Below, piece by piece: positions 38,388-47,570 of a DNA stretch of 64,000 nucleotides (its first letter is position 1; the number at the start of each line of letters is the position of its first letter). The DNA is from Polynucleobacter antarcticus. Lineage in GTDB: Bacteria > Pseudomonadota > Gammaproteobacteria > Burkholderiales > Burkholderiaceae. The notes below the pieces were generated by a model. It was not told the DNA's origin and made no database searches. It saw only the letters and a program-made list of their open reading frames with translations. A program made the translations under genes and the position numbers. The DNA is taken from NCBI RefSeq assembly GCF_013307245.1, contig NZ_CP028941.1, forward strand, positions 1,984,001-2,048,000. Direction: 5' to 3'.

Positions 38388-39242
38388 TTACATCCAATAA
38401 ATCACGACGTACAGACCAAGCCACACCACGTCAACAAAGTGCCAATACCAAGCGGCGCCCTCAAAAGCAAAGTGGTTGTCAGCAGTAAAGTCGCCCCGAA
38501 TCATCCGGCGCAACACAATGGCTAACATCAAACCACCCAAGAATACGTGGAAGCCATGAAAACCAGTAAGTAAGAAAAAGGTAGAGCCGTAAATACCTGA
38601 AGTCAGTTTCAGGTTCAGGTCATGGTATGCATGGTAATACTCATAGACCTGGAAACCCAAGAAGATCACACCCAAAGCCACGGTAGCTGCCAACCAAATA
38701 CTGGCTTTCTTCATGTGGTTTTCTACAACGGCATGATGGGCAATCGTGATTGTCACACCAGAGCTAAGGAGCAATAAGGTATTGATCGTTGGAATAGGCC
38801 ATGGGCCCATGGTGGTGAATTTCTCGACCAAACCTGCTGGACCATCATTAGGCCAAGCTGCTGTGAAATTCGGCCAAATTATTTTACTGTCTACATCCCC
38901 TAACCACGGTAAGGCAATACTGCGCGCATAAAACAACGCGGAGAAAAAGGCAGCAAAAAACATGATTTCAGAAAAGATGAACCAGGCCATAGACCAACGA
39001 TAGGATACATCCACGTTGATACCATTCTTACCTGCATTCGCCTCAGCAATCGTATCGCCAAACCACTGGTAGAGCACAAATAAAACCCAGATAACGCCTA
39101 CTGCAGTCACAGGGGCACCCCAAGAGGCTTGATTGACCCAGCCTGTCATTCCAAAACCAAAGGCCACTAAGCCAAGCGCTGCCATGGCTGGATGTCTAGA
39201 TAGTCCAGGGACGTAATAGTATGGGGTTGAATTAGATGACAT
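38388..39242 (-). CDS. ctaE: Cytochrome c oxidase subunit III
   Basis: 284 residues from the ATG at 39242 (MSSNSTPYYYVPG). Seven helices; SYRWSMAWFIFSEIMFFAAFF, HHAVVENHMKKA, and the C-terminal FHGFHVFLGG, AAWYWHFVDVVWLGLYV are subunit III hallmarks. It stabilises subunit I in the aa3/caa3 terminal oxidase. It follows the DUF2970 gene by 29 bases. Confidence 0.97.
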   Translation of the reverse strand: MSSNSTPYYYVPGLSRHPAMAALGLVAFGFGMTGWVNQASWGAPVTAVGVIWVLFVLYQWFGDTIAEANAGKNGINVDVSYRWSMAWFIFSEIMFFAAFFSALFYARSIALPWLGDVDSKIIWPNFTAAWPNDGPAGLVEKFTTMGPWPIPTINTLLLLSSGVTITIAHHAVVENHMKKASIWLAATVALGVIFLGFQVYEYYHAYHDLNLKLTSGIYGSTFFLLTGFHGFHVFLGGLMLAIVLRRMIRGDFTADNHFAFEGAAWYWHFVDVVWLGLYVVIYWM

Positions 39243-39271
39243 CTTATTCTCTCTGTTCAATCAAAAAATAA

Positions 39272-39466
39272 TCAATGGGATACAACAAGTTTTACTATCA
39301 CTATGAGGATAGACATAAAAATTAACGCACCTAAAACACCTGCAATGATGATGTGCACAAAACTCAGTGAAGCAACATCCTCTTTTAAGCCCGATTCTTT
39401 CCGCACTCCTAAGAAACCCCATAAAACGGCTTTCATAGACTGCAAAAAGCTACTGTTCTTTTTCAC
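39272..39466 (-). CDS. DUF2970 small membrane protein
   Basis: 64 residues: an N-terminal amphipathic part with SMKAVLWGFLGVRKESGLKED and one helix at the C-terminus (HIIIAGVLGALIFMSILIVIV). This is the DUF2970 family, found between ctaG and ctaE in Burkholderiales oxidase operons. Its start overlaps ctaG by 4 bases. Function unknown; an oxidase accessory role is inferred from place. Confidence 0.85.
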   Translation of the reverse strand: MKKNSSFLQSMKAVLWGFLGVRKESGLKEDVASLSFVHIIIAGVLGALIFMSILIVIVKLVVSH

Positions 39467-40056
39467 AGCGTCGCCTTAGATTTTGGGGTCGTTGCACCAG
39501 CTGGCTGCTGAGGAACGCCTAGCTCAAAGAAGGTATAGGACAGAGTAATCGTTTTGACATCCTTGGGCATGCCTGCGTCAATCACAAATAAGACTGGCAT
39601 CTTCTTCATTTCATTTGCCGCTAAGGTTTGCTCCTGAAAACAAAAGCATTCCAGCTTAGTAAAAAATTCTGTGGAGCTCTTCGGGGCATAACTCGGAATA
39701 GCTTGGGCTTTGACTGGTCGACCTAAATTGTTAGTCACCTCATAAACAATTTCTGTCATCTCGCCTGGGTGCACTTCTAAAAAATTCTTGACGGGCTTAA
39801 AAGTAAATGGGCCACGAATATTGGAATCAAATTCAATGGTGACTGTGCGTGAGTAATCGACCTGAGTGTTCCCTACTTTGTTGGCGCTATAGGCACGTGT
39901 ACCGTAGGCATTTTTAGAGGTGACTACATTAATGCCGGTTACCTCACACAAAGCCTTATACATCGGCACCAGCGCATAACCAAAACCAAACATCATCACT
40001 GATGCAATCAGTAACTTCAGCAGGATTTGTCGGTTAAGGGATTGAATGGCAGCCAT
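39463..40056 (-). CDS. ctaG: Cytochrome c oxidase assembly protein CtaG (COX11)
   Basis: 197 residues: one N-terminal helix (LLKLLIASVMMFGFGYALVP) and a periplasmic Ig-like domain. Copper-binding CFCFQEQ is at about residue 137, and VPMYKALCEVTGIN and MPVLFVIDAGM are conserved in COX11. It delivers copper to the CuB site of subunit I. It sits 15 bases after the small assembly protein. Confidence 0.96.
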   Translation of the reverse strand: MAAIQSLNRQILLKLLIASVMMFGFGYALVPMYKALCEVTGINVVTSKNAYGTRAYSANKVGNTQVDYSRTVTIEFDSNIRGPFTFKPVKNFLEVHPGEMTEIVYEVTNNLGRPVKAQAIPSYAPKSSTEFFTKLECFCFQEQTLAANEMKKMPVLFVIDAGMPKDVKTITLSYTFFELGVPQQPAGATTPKSKATL

Positions 40057-40071
40057 TGTTTTTAGTGGGAG

Positions 40072-40203
40072 TTAACCCAACATACTTCGTTTGATCATGA
40101 TGCCAATAAAGAAGATCAGCGCAACGCTTAAAAGGATGTAACCCAATCTACGATTACTCGCAGATTGGACAGCCTTGGTAGACGCTTTAGATTCCTGCGG
40201 CAT
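40072..40203 (-). CDS. Cytochrome oxidase small assembly protein
   Basis: 43 residues from the ATG at 40203 (MPQESKAST), overlapping the ctaD stop by 17 bases. A basic N-terminal half (SNRRLG) is followed by one helix (YILLSVALIFFIGIMI). It matches the small single-helix protein placed between ctaD and ctaG in Burkholderiales. Longer forms starting at 40287 would run through ctaD coding sequence and are rejected. Confidence 0.78.
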   Translation of the reverse strand: MPQESKASTKAVQSASNRRLGYILLSVALIFFIGIMIKRSMLG

Positions 40204-41812
40204 GCAACTCTTTTTCATTTGGTGGGGTTTCAAAGGTATGGTGGGGTGCTGGTGAAGGCACAGTCCATTCCAAACCTTTGGCGCCATCCCATGGATTCAT
40301 GGCCGCTTTAACTCCCTCGCCGCGATAAGCAGGCAGCACAACGAATACCAAGAAATAGACCTGGGATAAGCCAAATCCTAATGCACCTATAGAGGCGAGC
40401 ATATTGAAATCGGCAAACTGCGTTGGATAGTCTGCATAACGACGTGGCATACCCGCTAAACCCAAGAAATGCATTGGGAAGAAGGTAATGTTGAAGAAAA
40501 TCATGGAAGTCCAAAAGTGCACCTTGCCACGGAACTCATTGGCCATATAGCCAGTCCACTTTGGACACCAGTAGTAGAAACCACCAAACATTGCAAATAA
40601 AGAACCTGCAACCAAAACATAGTGGAAGTGGGCAACAACATAGTAGGTATCTTGCGCACCAATATCAATTGGCGCTAAAGCCAAAATCAGACCAGTAAAG
40701 CCACCCATAGTAAATACGAAAATAAATCCAACCGACCACAACATCGGGGTCTCAAAGGTCATAGACCCTTTCCACATCGTTGCAACCCAGTTAAAAATCT
40801 TCACGCCTGTTGGTACAGCAATCAACATCGTGGCATACATAAAAAACAGTTGGCCTGTTACGGGCATACCGGTTGCGAACATGTGATGCGCCCAAACGAT
40901 AAATGACAAGATCGCAATCGATGATGTTGCATACACCATGGAGCTATAGCCAAACAATCTTTTTCTGGAAAACGCAGGAATGATTTCACTGACAATTCCG
41001 AACGCTGGAAGAATCATGATGTAAACCTCTGGATGACCGAAGAACCAGAAAATATGCTGGAACATGATGGGGTCACCACCACCTACTGCAGAGAAGAATG
41101 ATGTACCGAAATGACGATCTGTCAGAACCATCGTGATCGCACCCGCCAACACGGGCATCACAGCAATCAACAAGTAAGCAGTAATCAGCCAAGTCCAACA
41201 GAACATAGGCATCTTCATGAGCGTCAAGCCAGGGGCGCGCATGTTCAAGATGGTCACGATAATATTAATTGAGCCCATGATGGAAGACGCACCTAATAAA
41301 TGCAGGGCAAAAATAGCCATGTCTAAGCCTGGGCCCATTTGCAATGTTAATGGCGCATACAAAGTCCAACCACCAGCAGGTGCGCCACCAGGAGCTAAGA
41401 ACGAACCAAACAACAAACATCCCGCTACCGGCAGAATCCAGAAACTAAAGTTATTCATGCGCGCAAAGGCCATATCCGATGCACCAATTTGTAGTGGCAC
41501 CATCCAGTTCGCAAACCCAACAAAAGCAGGCATGATCGCGCCAAATACCATGATCAGTCCGTGCATCGTGGTGAGCTGATTAAAAAATTCCGGGCGTAAA
41601 TATTGCAAACCAGGTTGGAATAATTCCAAACGAATTCCCAACGCCATTACACCGCCAGCTAATAAGCTCACGAATGAAAATATCAAATACATTGTCCCGA
41701 TATCTTTATGGTTGGTCGCAAACAACCAGCGGCGCCAGCCATGGGGCATGTGATCGTCATGCGCATGATCGTGTGCGTGGTCGTGTTCGTGTGTAGTAGA
41801 GACTGTGCTCAT
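40187..41812 (-). CDS. ctaD: Cytochrome c oxidase subunit I
   Basis: 541 residues, 12 helices. Heme and CuB ligands: FGAIMPAFVGFANW region with the low-spin heme His in TMHGLIM; WFFGHPEVYI with the His-Tyr crosslink pair; VWAHHMF; and HFHYVL for the two hemes. It reduces oxygen and pumps protons (D channel NNFSFW). The N-terminal tail is unusually rich in His and Asp (HEHDHAHDHAHDDH). It lies 44 bases after coxB. Confidence 0.98.
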   Translation of the reverse strand: MSTVSTTHEHDHAHDHAHDDHMPHGWRRWLFATNHKDIGTMYLIFSFVSLLAGGVMALGIRLELFQPGLQYLRPEFFNQLTTMHGLIMVFGAIMPAFVGFANWMVPLQIGASDMAFARMNNFSFWILPVAGCLLFGSFLAPGGAPAGGWTLYAPLTLQMGPGLDMAIFALHLLGASSIMGSINIIVTILNMRAPGLTLMKMPMFCWTWLITAYLLIAVMPVLAGAITMVLTDRHFGTSFFSAVGGGDPIMFQHIFWFFGHPEVYIMILPAFGIVSEIIPAFSRKRLFGYSSMVYATSSIAILSFIVWAHHMFATGMPVTGQLFFMYATMLIAVPTGVKIFNWVATMWKGSMTFETPMLWSVGFIFVFTMGGFTGLILALAPIDIGAQDTYYVVAHFHYVLVAGSLFAMFGGFYYWCPKWTGYMANEFRGKVHFWTSMIFFNITFFPMHFLGLAGMPRRYADYPTQFADFNMLASIGALGFGLSQVYFLVFVVLPAYRGEGVKAAMNPWDGAKGLEWTVPSPAPHHTFETPPNEKELHAAGI

Positions 41813-41856
41813 GGATTACTCCGGTTTAATTTAATTTGTATTAGCTATAAAAAGAA

Positions 41857-43014
41857 TTACTTACCTGCGCGGGACGTGACAATATCTTGGGTCTGAGTGA
41901 CGTCACCCGTTTTATTACCCCATCCATTGCGGGTATAAGTCATCACTGCAGCAATATCCCCATCAGAAATCACGCCCGACCATTTCGGCATTGCGCCCTT
42001 ACCGTTAAGCAGGATGTTGTATACCGCGTCTTTTGGTCCTTGCACTAGCTTGCTGCCATCTAAGGCCGGGAAGGCGCCGGCACCTTTTCCATTTGGTTGA
42101 TGACATGCTGCGCAATTGGATGCATACACTTTTGCACCGCGCTCTTTTTGCTCGTCCAGGGCGTACACCTTAGACGGATCATCGGAAGCAGCAGCCATTT
42201 CTTTTTTCTTATCCTCTACCCACTTGGTGTAATCCTCAGGAGAAACAACGCGGACGACAATAGGCATAAAGGCATGTTGAGCGCCACACAACTCAGAACA
42301 TTGGCCACGGAAAGTACCGATTTTGTCTGCACGGAACCAAGTATCACGAACAAATCCTGGGATCGCATCTTGCTTCACACCAAATGCGGGAATGGCCCAG
42401 GCATGAATCACGTCATTAGCGGTAGTAATTAAACGAATTTTCTTACCGACGGGTACCACCATCTCGTTATCTACTTCCATCAAATACGTATTTGATTTAG
42501 GCGCTAAGTTATTGATTGCTTCGCGAGAGGTGGACAAGGTGGATAAGAAATTGATCCCTTCGCCCTCACCCTTGATGTAGTCGTAACCCCATTTCCACTG
42601 ATAGCCCGTGGTCTTAATGGTGATATCTGAATTTGTAGTGTCTTTCATCGCCACCACAGTCTTAGTTGCTGGCAATGCCATGCCAATTACGATAATCAAT
42701 GGGATCACTGTCCAAATAATTTCAACCGTAGTACTTTCATGGAAAGAGGCAGATTTAGCCCCCAAGGACTTACGATGCTTTAGGATGGAATAGAACATCA
42801 CCCCAAAAACACCCACAAAAATCACTGCACAAATAATCAACATCATCCAGTGCAACCAATGGATCTCTTGCATGATTTTTGTAGCTGGAGCAGCAAAATT
42901 CAGTTGATTTACAGCAGGGCCACCTGGCATATTCTCAGAGGCATATGCCATTGCGCTACCTAAAGCGCCAACGATGTAGAGCGAAGCCCCAGTGACTTTT
43001 CCAAATAAATTCAT
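41857..43014 (-). CDS. ctaC: Cytochrome c oxidase subunit II with C-terminal cytochrome c domain
   Basis: 385 residues: a signal-like first segment, two helices (~50-75 and ~95-115), the CuA domain with FRGQCSELCGAQHAFM, then a fused cytochrome c (CAACH heme motif near residue 310; methionine in GKGAMPKWSG). The fusion marks a caa3-type oxidase that takes electrons from cytochrome c. It is first in the oxidase operon, and a good sigma-70 promoter lies upstream. Confidence 0.97.
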   Translation of the reverse strand: MNLFGKVTGASLYIVGALGSAMAYASENMPGGPAVNQLNFAAPATKIMQEIHWLHWMMLIICAVIFVGVFGVMFYSILKHRKSLGAKSASFHESTTVEIIWTVIPLIIVIGMALPATKTVVAMKDTTNSDITIKTTGYQWKWGYDYIKGEGEGINFLSTLSTSREAINNLAPKSNTYLMEVDNEMVVPVGKKIRLITTANDVIHAWAIPAFGVKQDAIPGFVRDTWFRADKIGTFRGQCSELCGAQHAFMPIVVRVVSPEDYTKWVEDKKKEMAAASDDPSKVYALDEQKERGAKVYASNCAACHQPNGKGAGAFPALDGSKLVQGPKDAVYNILLNGKGAMPKWSGVISDGDIAAVMTYTRNGWGNKTGDVTQTQDIVTSRAGK

Positions 43015-43103
43015 CTTATTCTCTGTTTATTGTCATGAACACTGCAGCAAAACTGCTCCAGATAGTCCAAAAATGCGGTTTCAAGCCAAAACTCACTGCC
43101 ATA

Positions 43104-43132
43104 ATTATAGGGTTATTTGCATTGAAGAACAA
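43104..43132 (-). promoter_or_regulatory. Sigma-70 promoter for the cytochrome oxidase operon
   Basis: On the minus strand: -35 TTGTTC (43127-43132), 17-base spacer, -10 TATAAT (43104-43109). Transcription would start near 43097, leaving a leader of about 83 bases before the ctaC ATG at 43014. The rest of the 180-base gap shows no gene. Confidence 0.75.
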
Positions 43133-43194
43133 ACACTCGAGGCTAGGGCAATCTCAATCTTGATCAAGCTTATATAGATAGTGATTACTCACAC

Positions 43195-43998
43195 TCAATC
43201 AGAATCAATCCTTGTCTTGCGCTGAATTTGATTTGGGTCAATATAGGCAATGTGATCTTGGGGCTTAGCAAGGTGTTTACCTAGGGCCCAAGCATGCCCA
43301 TAAATCACCTCTAGGGTCAGCATTTTTGGCAAATCAGGCGCTGATCTGGCACTCAGATCGCTCGCAGAAGTGAGTTTTAAGGCACGAGCATCTGCCAACA
43401 TGAGTTCATCGGACTCGTAATCTAAATTCAGAAACTCCATATCCATGACGGGATCAGAAAAGCGCTCACCGAGAAGCGCATCACCCATATCGTGCATATC
43501 CCAAGGGCTCGCTAACTTTTGAATACCGACCGCTTGCCCAACACTCTCGAAACGAAGCTGCTTACCCGTATCAGGACCTAGATAGCTAAATGTCAGTAAG
43601 CCGCCTTCTTTTAAAACCCGCCAACATTCTTGTAGAAAGTGTTTTGGATCGTTTAAATCCTGGAGGAATAGGGTACTCAACACCAAATCTACTGAACTGT
43701 CTGGGAGAGAAATACGACCTGTTTTTTGATAATCATCGAGAGAAATGAGAGGCGCTCTTTTAAATCTGGAATGCCACAAACGAGAGATTTGCAACTTCAG
43801 TTGATTTAGCCCAGTTAAATCTTGGGCAGGGGCACTATAAAAATGAAGGCCAGGAAAACGCTTTGTCAGAATATGCGCATGATTGCCAAGAAAATCTGGA
43901 ATCACTAAAACATCTTTTACTTGGAGCTTGACGATGTCTAATTTTTGCAACATCCGGTCTGCAATTTCATCTTGAAGCCATTTGATTGATTGGGTCAT
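43195..43998 (-). CDS. BioC-like class I SAM-dependent methyltransferase
   Basis: 267 residues from the ATG at 43998 (MTQSIKWLQDEIADRMLQKL); a longer frame to 44106 runs through comF and is rejected. Methyltransferase core: VLVIPDFLGNHAHILTKRFP replaces the usual acidic glycine-rich SAM loop; DLVLSTLFLQDLNDPKHFLQ and RVLKEGGLLTFSYLGPDT match the BioC family. BioC methylates malonyl-ACP in biotin synthesis. The poor motif I makes the exact substrate uncertain. It is divergent from comF. Confidence 0.72.
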   Translation of the reverse strand: MTQSIKWLQDEIADRMLQKLDIVKLQVKDVLVIPDFLGNHAHILTKRFPGLHFYSAPAQDLTGLNQLKLQISRLWHSRFKRAPLISLDDYQKTGRISLPDSSVDLVLSTLFLQDLNDPKHFLQECWRVLKEGGLLTFSYLGPDTGKQLRFESVGQAVGIQKLASPWDMHDMGDALLGERFSDPVMDMEFLNLDYESDELMLADARALKLTSASDLSARSAPDLPKMLTLEVIYGHAWALGKHLAKPQDHIAYIDPNQIQRKTRIDSD

Positions 43999-44021
43999 TG
44001 ACTCAGTATACTCAGCGCCCC

Positions 44022-44786
44022 ATGCCTGTATTCCAGAATATTTTCCAATCCATTTGTACGCACTTATTGCCAACTGCCTGTATATCCTGCGGGAATCATC
44101 AAGCACAAACCTTGTGTATAAATTGCAGTGGAATCATCATGTCAGAGCAACTTTTGCACTATGAATGCTGCCCACAATGCGGCATCACACTTGCGTCAGA
44201 TGAGCTTGATCAAAAACGCTGTCAGGATTGCACCATCCATCCGCCTTACTTTGACAGAACCTATTGTCTGGATCGATATGATGGCAAGCTTCAAAGTGCC
44301 TTGCACCAACTCAAATATCAGCATCGGCTAGCAAGTGCATACGGACTCGCGTGCGTATGGAATCAACTGCTATCTGGATCCTTAAAGAAACTTGCGGCAG
44401 ATTACCTTTTACCCGTTCCCTTGAGCGAAGAAAAGCTTCATGCTCGAGGTTTTAATCAAAGCTGGGAGCTGGCAAGACGCATTGAATGCGATGCCACCAT
44501 CCAAAAAAATCCATACGCCTTGATGCGCCATCACCATTCCCAACATCAGGCTAATGAAAACCGCAGCAATCGCCATACAGCCGTTCAAAATATGTTTTAC
44601 GTCAACCCCATTTATTGTGAGTCTTTCAGGGCTAAGACGGTCATCGTGTTTGATGATGTCATGACTAGCGGGGCCACCTTAAATGAAATTGCTCGCATTC
44701 TGAAGGACAATGGTGCATATAAGGTGATCAATTGGGTATTACTCAGAACGCTTCGCCCGATGAAGATGAATGAGCACAAGATCTAA
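44022..44786 (+). CDS. ComF family protein / phosphoribosyltransferase
   Basis: 254 residues from the ATG at 44022 (MPVFQNIFQ). An N-terminal zinc ribbon (CISCG..CINC; CCPQCGITL; KRCQDC) is followed by a type I phosphoribosyltransferase domain with the PRPP loop VIVFDDVMTSGATLNE and LPVPLSEEKLHARGFNQS. ComF proteins assist natural transformation in competent species; many bacteria carry them without proven competence. trmL follows after 14 bases. Confidence 0.92.
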   Translation: MPVFQNIFQSICTHLLPTACISCGNHQAQTLCINCSGIIMSEQLLHYECCPQCGITLASDELDQKRCQDCTIHPPYFDRTYCLDRYDGKLQSALHQLKYQHRLASAYGLACVWNQLLSGSLKKLAADYLLPVPLSEEKLHARGFNQSWELARRIECDATIQKNPYALMRHHHSQHQANENRSNRHTAVQNMFYVNPIYCESFRAKTVIVFDDVMTSGATLNEIARILKDNGAYKVINWVLLRTLRPMKMNEHKI

Positions 44787-44800
44787 ATAAAGAACAAAGC

Positions 44801-45271
44801 ATGTTTAATATCGTTTTATTCGAACCAGAAATTCCACCGAACACGGGCAATATTATTCGCCTGTGTGCGAATACGGGCGCTCAACTGCATCTGATTGAAC
44901 CTCTGGGTTTTCCGATGGAGGATGCCAAGCTGCGCAGAGCGGGGCTCGACTATCACGAGTTTGCTAAGATAAAAATTCATCCAAGCTGGGCGCAGTTTCT
45001 TGCCAATGAACAACCCAAACCAGAACGTCTCTTTGCACTGACCACTAAAGGTTCGGGAAAATTTCATGAAGGCGCGTATTCACCCCAAGATTATTTTGTC
45101 TTTGGCTCCGAAACCAAAGGCATTACAGATGAAGTCAGAAGCTCCATTCCAGCTCCCAATCAGATGCGCTTAGCGATGCAAAATGCTAGCCGTAGCCTTA
45201 ATCTCTCAAATACGGTAGCGATTGTGGTGTATGAAGCTTGGCGCCAAAACGGGCTTACTGGTGGAAGCTAA
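44801..45271 (+). CDS. trmL: tRNA (cytidine(34)-2'-O)-methyltransferase
   Basis: 156 residues, a SPOUT methyltransferase of minimal size. Motifs: FEPEIPPNTGNIIRLCANTG, FGSETKGI, and the knot segment RSLNLSNTVAIVVYEAWRQ. It methylates the wobble ribose of certain leucine tRNAs. Converges on gpsA with 6 bases between stops. Confidence 0.96.
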   Translation: MFNIVLFEPEIPPNTGNIIRLCANTGAQLHLIEPLGFPMEDAKLRRAGLDYHEFAKIKIHPSWAQFLANEQPKPERLFALTTKGSGKFHEGAYSPQDYFVFGSETKGITDEVRSSIPAPNQMRLAMQNASRSLNLSNTVAIVVYEAWRQNGLTGGS

Positions 45272-45277
45272 TCCAGC

Positions 45278-46300
45278 CTAAACTTCAAGCTTGGGGTCGC
45301 GGCTCATCAGTTTTTTTAGTGCCTCTTGTGCGGATAATTTTCCCGATAGGACCGCACCCATCATCATCGTGATCGGCATCTCAACACTAAGGCGATTGGC
45401 AAGATCAGCAACAGCGGAAGCGCACAACACTCCTTCTGCAACATGTCCTAAATTATTTAAAATCTCTGGAAGCGGTGTGCCTGCTGCAAGTGCAAGACCA
45501 ACGCGACGGTTTCTGGAAAGATCACCCGTTGCCGTCAAAATCAAGTCTCCAACACCAGTCAATCCCATACAGGTCTCCGGTCTACCACCAGCAGCTTTGA
45601 CTAAACGCATCATTTCTGAAAGTCCACGTGTTAATACGGCGGCTCGTGCATTAAGCCCCAGATTGAGGCCATCACCAATACCAGCAGCAATGGCTAAGAT
45701 ATTTTTAACTGCTCCGCCAAGCTCAACGCCAATCAAATCATCGCTCGCGTAAACACGCATATTCCCATGATGAAAGGCCATCTGAACAATATCGCATAAG
45801 GCATTCGACTTGCTCGCTATCGTCAATGCACACGGCATTTCATTACCGACCTCTTGTGCAAAACTAGGTCCTGACAGGGCGCCATAAGCATGACGCAAAC
45901 CATGGCTATGCTCAAGATCTTCGCGCTCTACCACTTGATGCGGCAATAGGGCAGTACCTGGTTCTAAACCCTTACACAACCAAATAATATTGAGCGGCTG
46001 TTTAGCAATGCGCAAGACCTGCGCCACGGTTTCCGATAAACCGGACATCGGGGTAGCAACCACTAAAAGATCGTTCTGAGAAAGACGCGCAATAGCACGC
46101 TCAAGATGGGGCTCTAATTCAAGCCCTGAGGGGAGGGTAATTCCGGGCAAATACCCACGGTTTTCACCTGACTGCTTAATCTCTTCTAACTGCTGTGCAT
46201 TACGGGACCATAAGCAGACATCGCCTGGCGGAAGATGGCGGGCTGCTTGCGCAGCCATAGCAGTACCCCAAGATCCCGCTCCAAGCAGTGTCACTTTCAT
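45278..46300 (-). CDS. gpsA: NAD(P)H-dependent glycerol-3-phosphate dehydrogenase
   Basis: 340 residues. Rossmann loop LGAGSWGTAMAAQAA at the start; GPSFAQEV; the catalytic GGAVKNILAIAAGIGDGLNLG region; GLTGVGDLILT. It makes sn-glycerol-3-phosphate for phospholipids. It is last in the rhodanese-grxC-secB-gpsA run, an order found widely in proteobacteria. Confidence 0.98.
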   Translation of the reverse strand: MKVTLLGAGSWGTAMAAQAARHLPPGDVCLWSRNAQQLEEIKQSGENRGYLPGITLPSGLELEPHLERAIARLSQNDLLVVATPMSGLSETVAQVLRIAKQPLNIIWLCKGLEPGTALLPHQVVEREDLEHSHGLRHAYGALSGPSFAQEVGNEMPCALTIASKSNALCDIVQMAFHHGNMRVYASDDLIGVELGGAVKNILAIAAGIGDGLNLGLNARAAVLTRGLSEMMRLVKAAGGRPETCMGLTGVGDLILTATGDLSRNRRVGLALAAGTPLPEILNNLGHVAEGVLCASAVADLANRLSVEMPITMMMGAVLSGKLSAQEALKKLMSRDPKLEV

Positions 46301-46323
46301 GAACTGTGAGCCCTTAAGGCATC

Positions 46324-46839
46324 TTAGTGAGGCAAAACAATTTTACTTTCAGCAGGGCTTTCTTTTTCAGCCGCTTGCTGCGCTAGCATCATGCGATGCT
46401 CATACATACCGTGAAAGTTAATTTCATTTAAGTGAATTGGCTGGAAGCCTGCACGACTAATCAGGTCAGCAATATTTGAGCGCAAATAAGGATACAAAAT
46501 AGTGGGGCAAGCAATTCCTAACATCGGATCAATTTGCTCAGGTGGAATATTGTTAAATTCAAAAATACCCGCTTGCTTTGCCTCTACCAAAAAGAGTGCC
46601 TTGTTATCCACTTTAGAAGTCACGGTGGCAATTAAGGTCACTTCGAAAATCTCTTCTCCTAGGCGAGTAACAGCAACATCTACCTCTACCTCAACTTGAG
46701 GCTCTGTTGCAACCAACAAAATTTGGGGTGCATGAGGCTGCTCTAAAGAGACATCTTTGAGGTAAATACGCTGGATACGAAACCCTGGCTCTTTAGAGTT
46801 ATCAGCGTTATCTGGAGTGGGAATGGTTTGGTCTGTCAT
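46324..46839 (-). CDS. secB: Protein-export chaperone SecB
   Basis: 171 residues. [59 protein letters not shown] and [19 protein letters not shown] are SecB signatures. It holds preproteins unfolded for SecA. It lies between grxC and gpsA, as in E. coli. Confidence 0.98.
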   Translation of the reverse strand: MTDQTIPTPDNADNSKEPGFRIQRIYLKDVSLEQPHAPQILLVATEPQVEVEVDVAVTRLGEEIFEVTLIATVTSKVDNKALFLVEAKQAGIFEFNNIPPEQIDPMLGIACPTILYPYLRSNIADLISRAGFQPIHLNEINFHGMYEHRMMLAQQAAEKESPAESKIVLPH

Positions 46840-46862
46840 AGCAAACTTTCTTGTTAAATGTT

Positions 46863-47117
46863 TTAAGCCAATAGTGGATCAAGTTGGCCAGCGCGATCTA
46901 AGGCAACCAGATCGTCATAGCCGCCAACATGGGTTTCACCAATATAGATTTGGGGAACTGTGCGGCGCCCTGTCCGAGTCATCATGATGTCTCGTTGAGC
47001 TGGGTCGCGATCAATCAGAATTTTTTCTAAGTTGGCAACACCCTTCTTTTGCAAAAACTTCTCTGCCATCACGCAGTAAGGGCAGACTTGGGTGCTATAC
47101 ATCGTTACGGAAGGCAT
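46863..47117 (-). CDS. grxC: Glutaredoxin 3
   Basis: 84 residues. Redox motif CPYC at residues 12-15, [20 protein letters not shown] carries the cis-Pro and the glutathione-binding GG. It reduces disulfides with glutathione; gshA and gshB are encoded at 52.9-55.2 kb. It sits 23 bases before secB. Confidence 0.97.
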   Translation of the reverse strand: MPSVTMYSTQVCPYCVMAEKFLQKKGVANLEKILIDRDPAQRDIMMTRTGRRTVPQIYIGETHVGGYDDLVALDRAGQLDPLLA

Positions 47118-47134
47118 ATCAATGACCCTTCTCT

Positions 47135-47548
47135 TTATTTAACAAGTGGCAGCGCGGCATCTTGCCAAGCCATCACGCCACCATCTAAAACGCCCACCTC
47201 AGCAAAGCCCATATTTTTAATTTTGGAAGCTGCCTTGCGTGAGCTCATGCCGGTTTCGCAAACCAATATCAGCGGGTTCTTGCGATCTAACTTCAGCTTT
47301 TCAAAACCTGCAGGCACTTGATCAGCAGGTAGATGTTTTGCACCTGGTAAATGACCCGCCTTAAATGCAGCTTCCGGACGTAAGTCCACGACGGCTGCTT
47401 TACGACGGTTCATCCAAATGGTCGCTTCGGTGGTAGATAAGCCTTTTCCGCTCATAAGCGTAGATAATGTAGGCATGAAAAGCGCTGCACCCGAAACTAT
47501 TAAGAGGGCGATTAGCGCTAAATTGTCGATTTGTGTAAGAAAGTTCAT
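47135..47548 (-). CDS. Membrane-anchored rhodanese-like protein
   Basis: 137 residues: one N-terminal helix (LIALLIVSGAALFMPTL), then a rhodanese domain with VVDLRPEAAFKAGHLPGAKH and the active cysteine in LVCETGMSSRKAA. It may transfer sulfur or handle thiols; the substrate is unknown. This is the YibN-like gene that precedes grxC-secB in proteobacteria. It diverges from gpmA with a 22-base gap. Confidence 0.92.
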   Translation of the reverse strand: MNFLTQIDNLALIALLIVSGAALFMPTLSTLMSGKGLSTTEATIWMNRRKAAVVDLRPEAAFKAGHLPGAKHLPADQVPAGFEKLKLDRKNPLILVCETGMSSRKAASKIKNMGFAEVGVLDGGVMAWQDAALPLVK

Positions 47549-47570
47549 CCCCGGATTATAGAATGGCTCT

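Noticed and set aside
41217..41579. 120-codon plus-strand frame inside ctaD
   Set aside because: Antisense to membrane helices of subunit I; no independent support.
41740..41812. Repetitive CGTGGTCGTG-like DNA as a non-coding repeat
   Set aside because: It is explained by the His/Asp-rich N-terminal codons of ctaD.
44022..44106. Longer N-terminus for the BioC-like gene (to 44106)
   Set aside because: It would run antisense through the conserved comF start; the ATG at 43998 gives the family-like N-terminus.
45291..45752. 153-codon plus-strand frame inside gpsA
   Set aside because: Ser/Pro/Arg-rich composition typical of an antisense shadow; gpsA covers it with strong family motifs.
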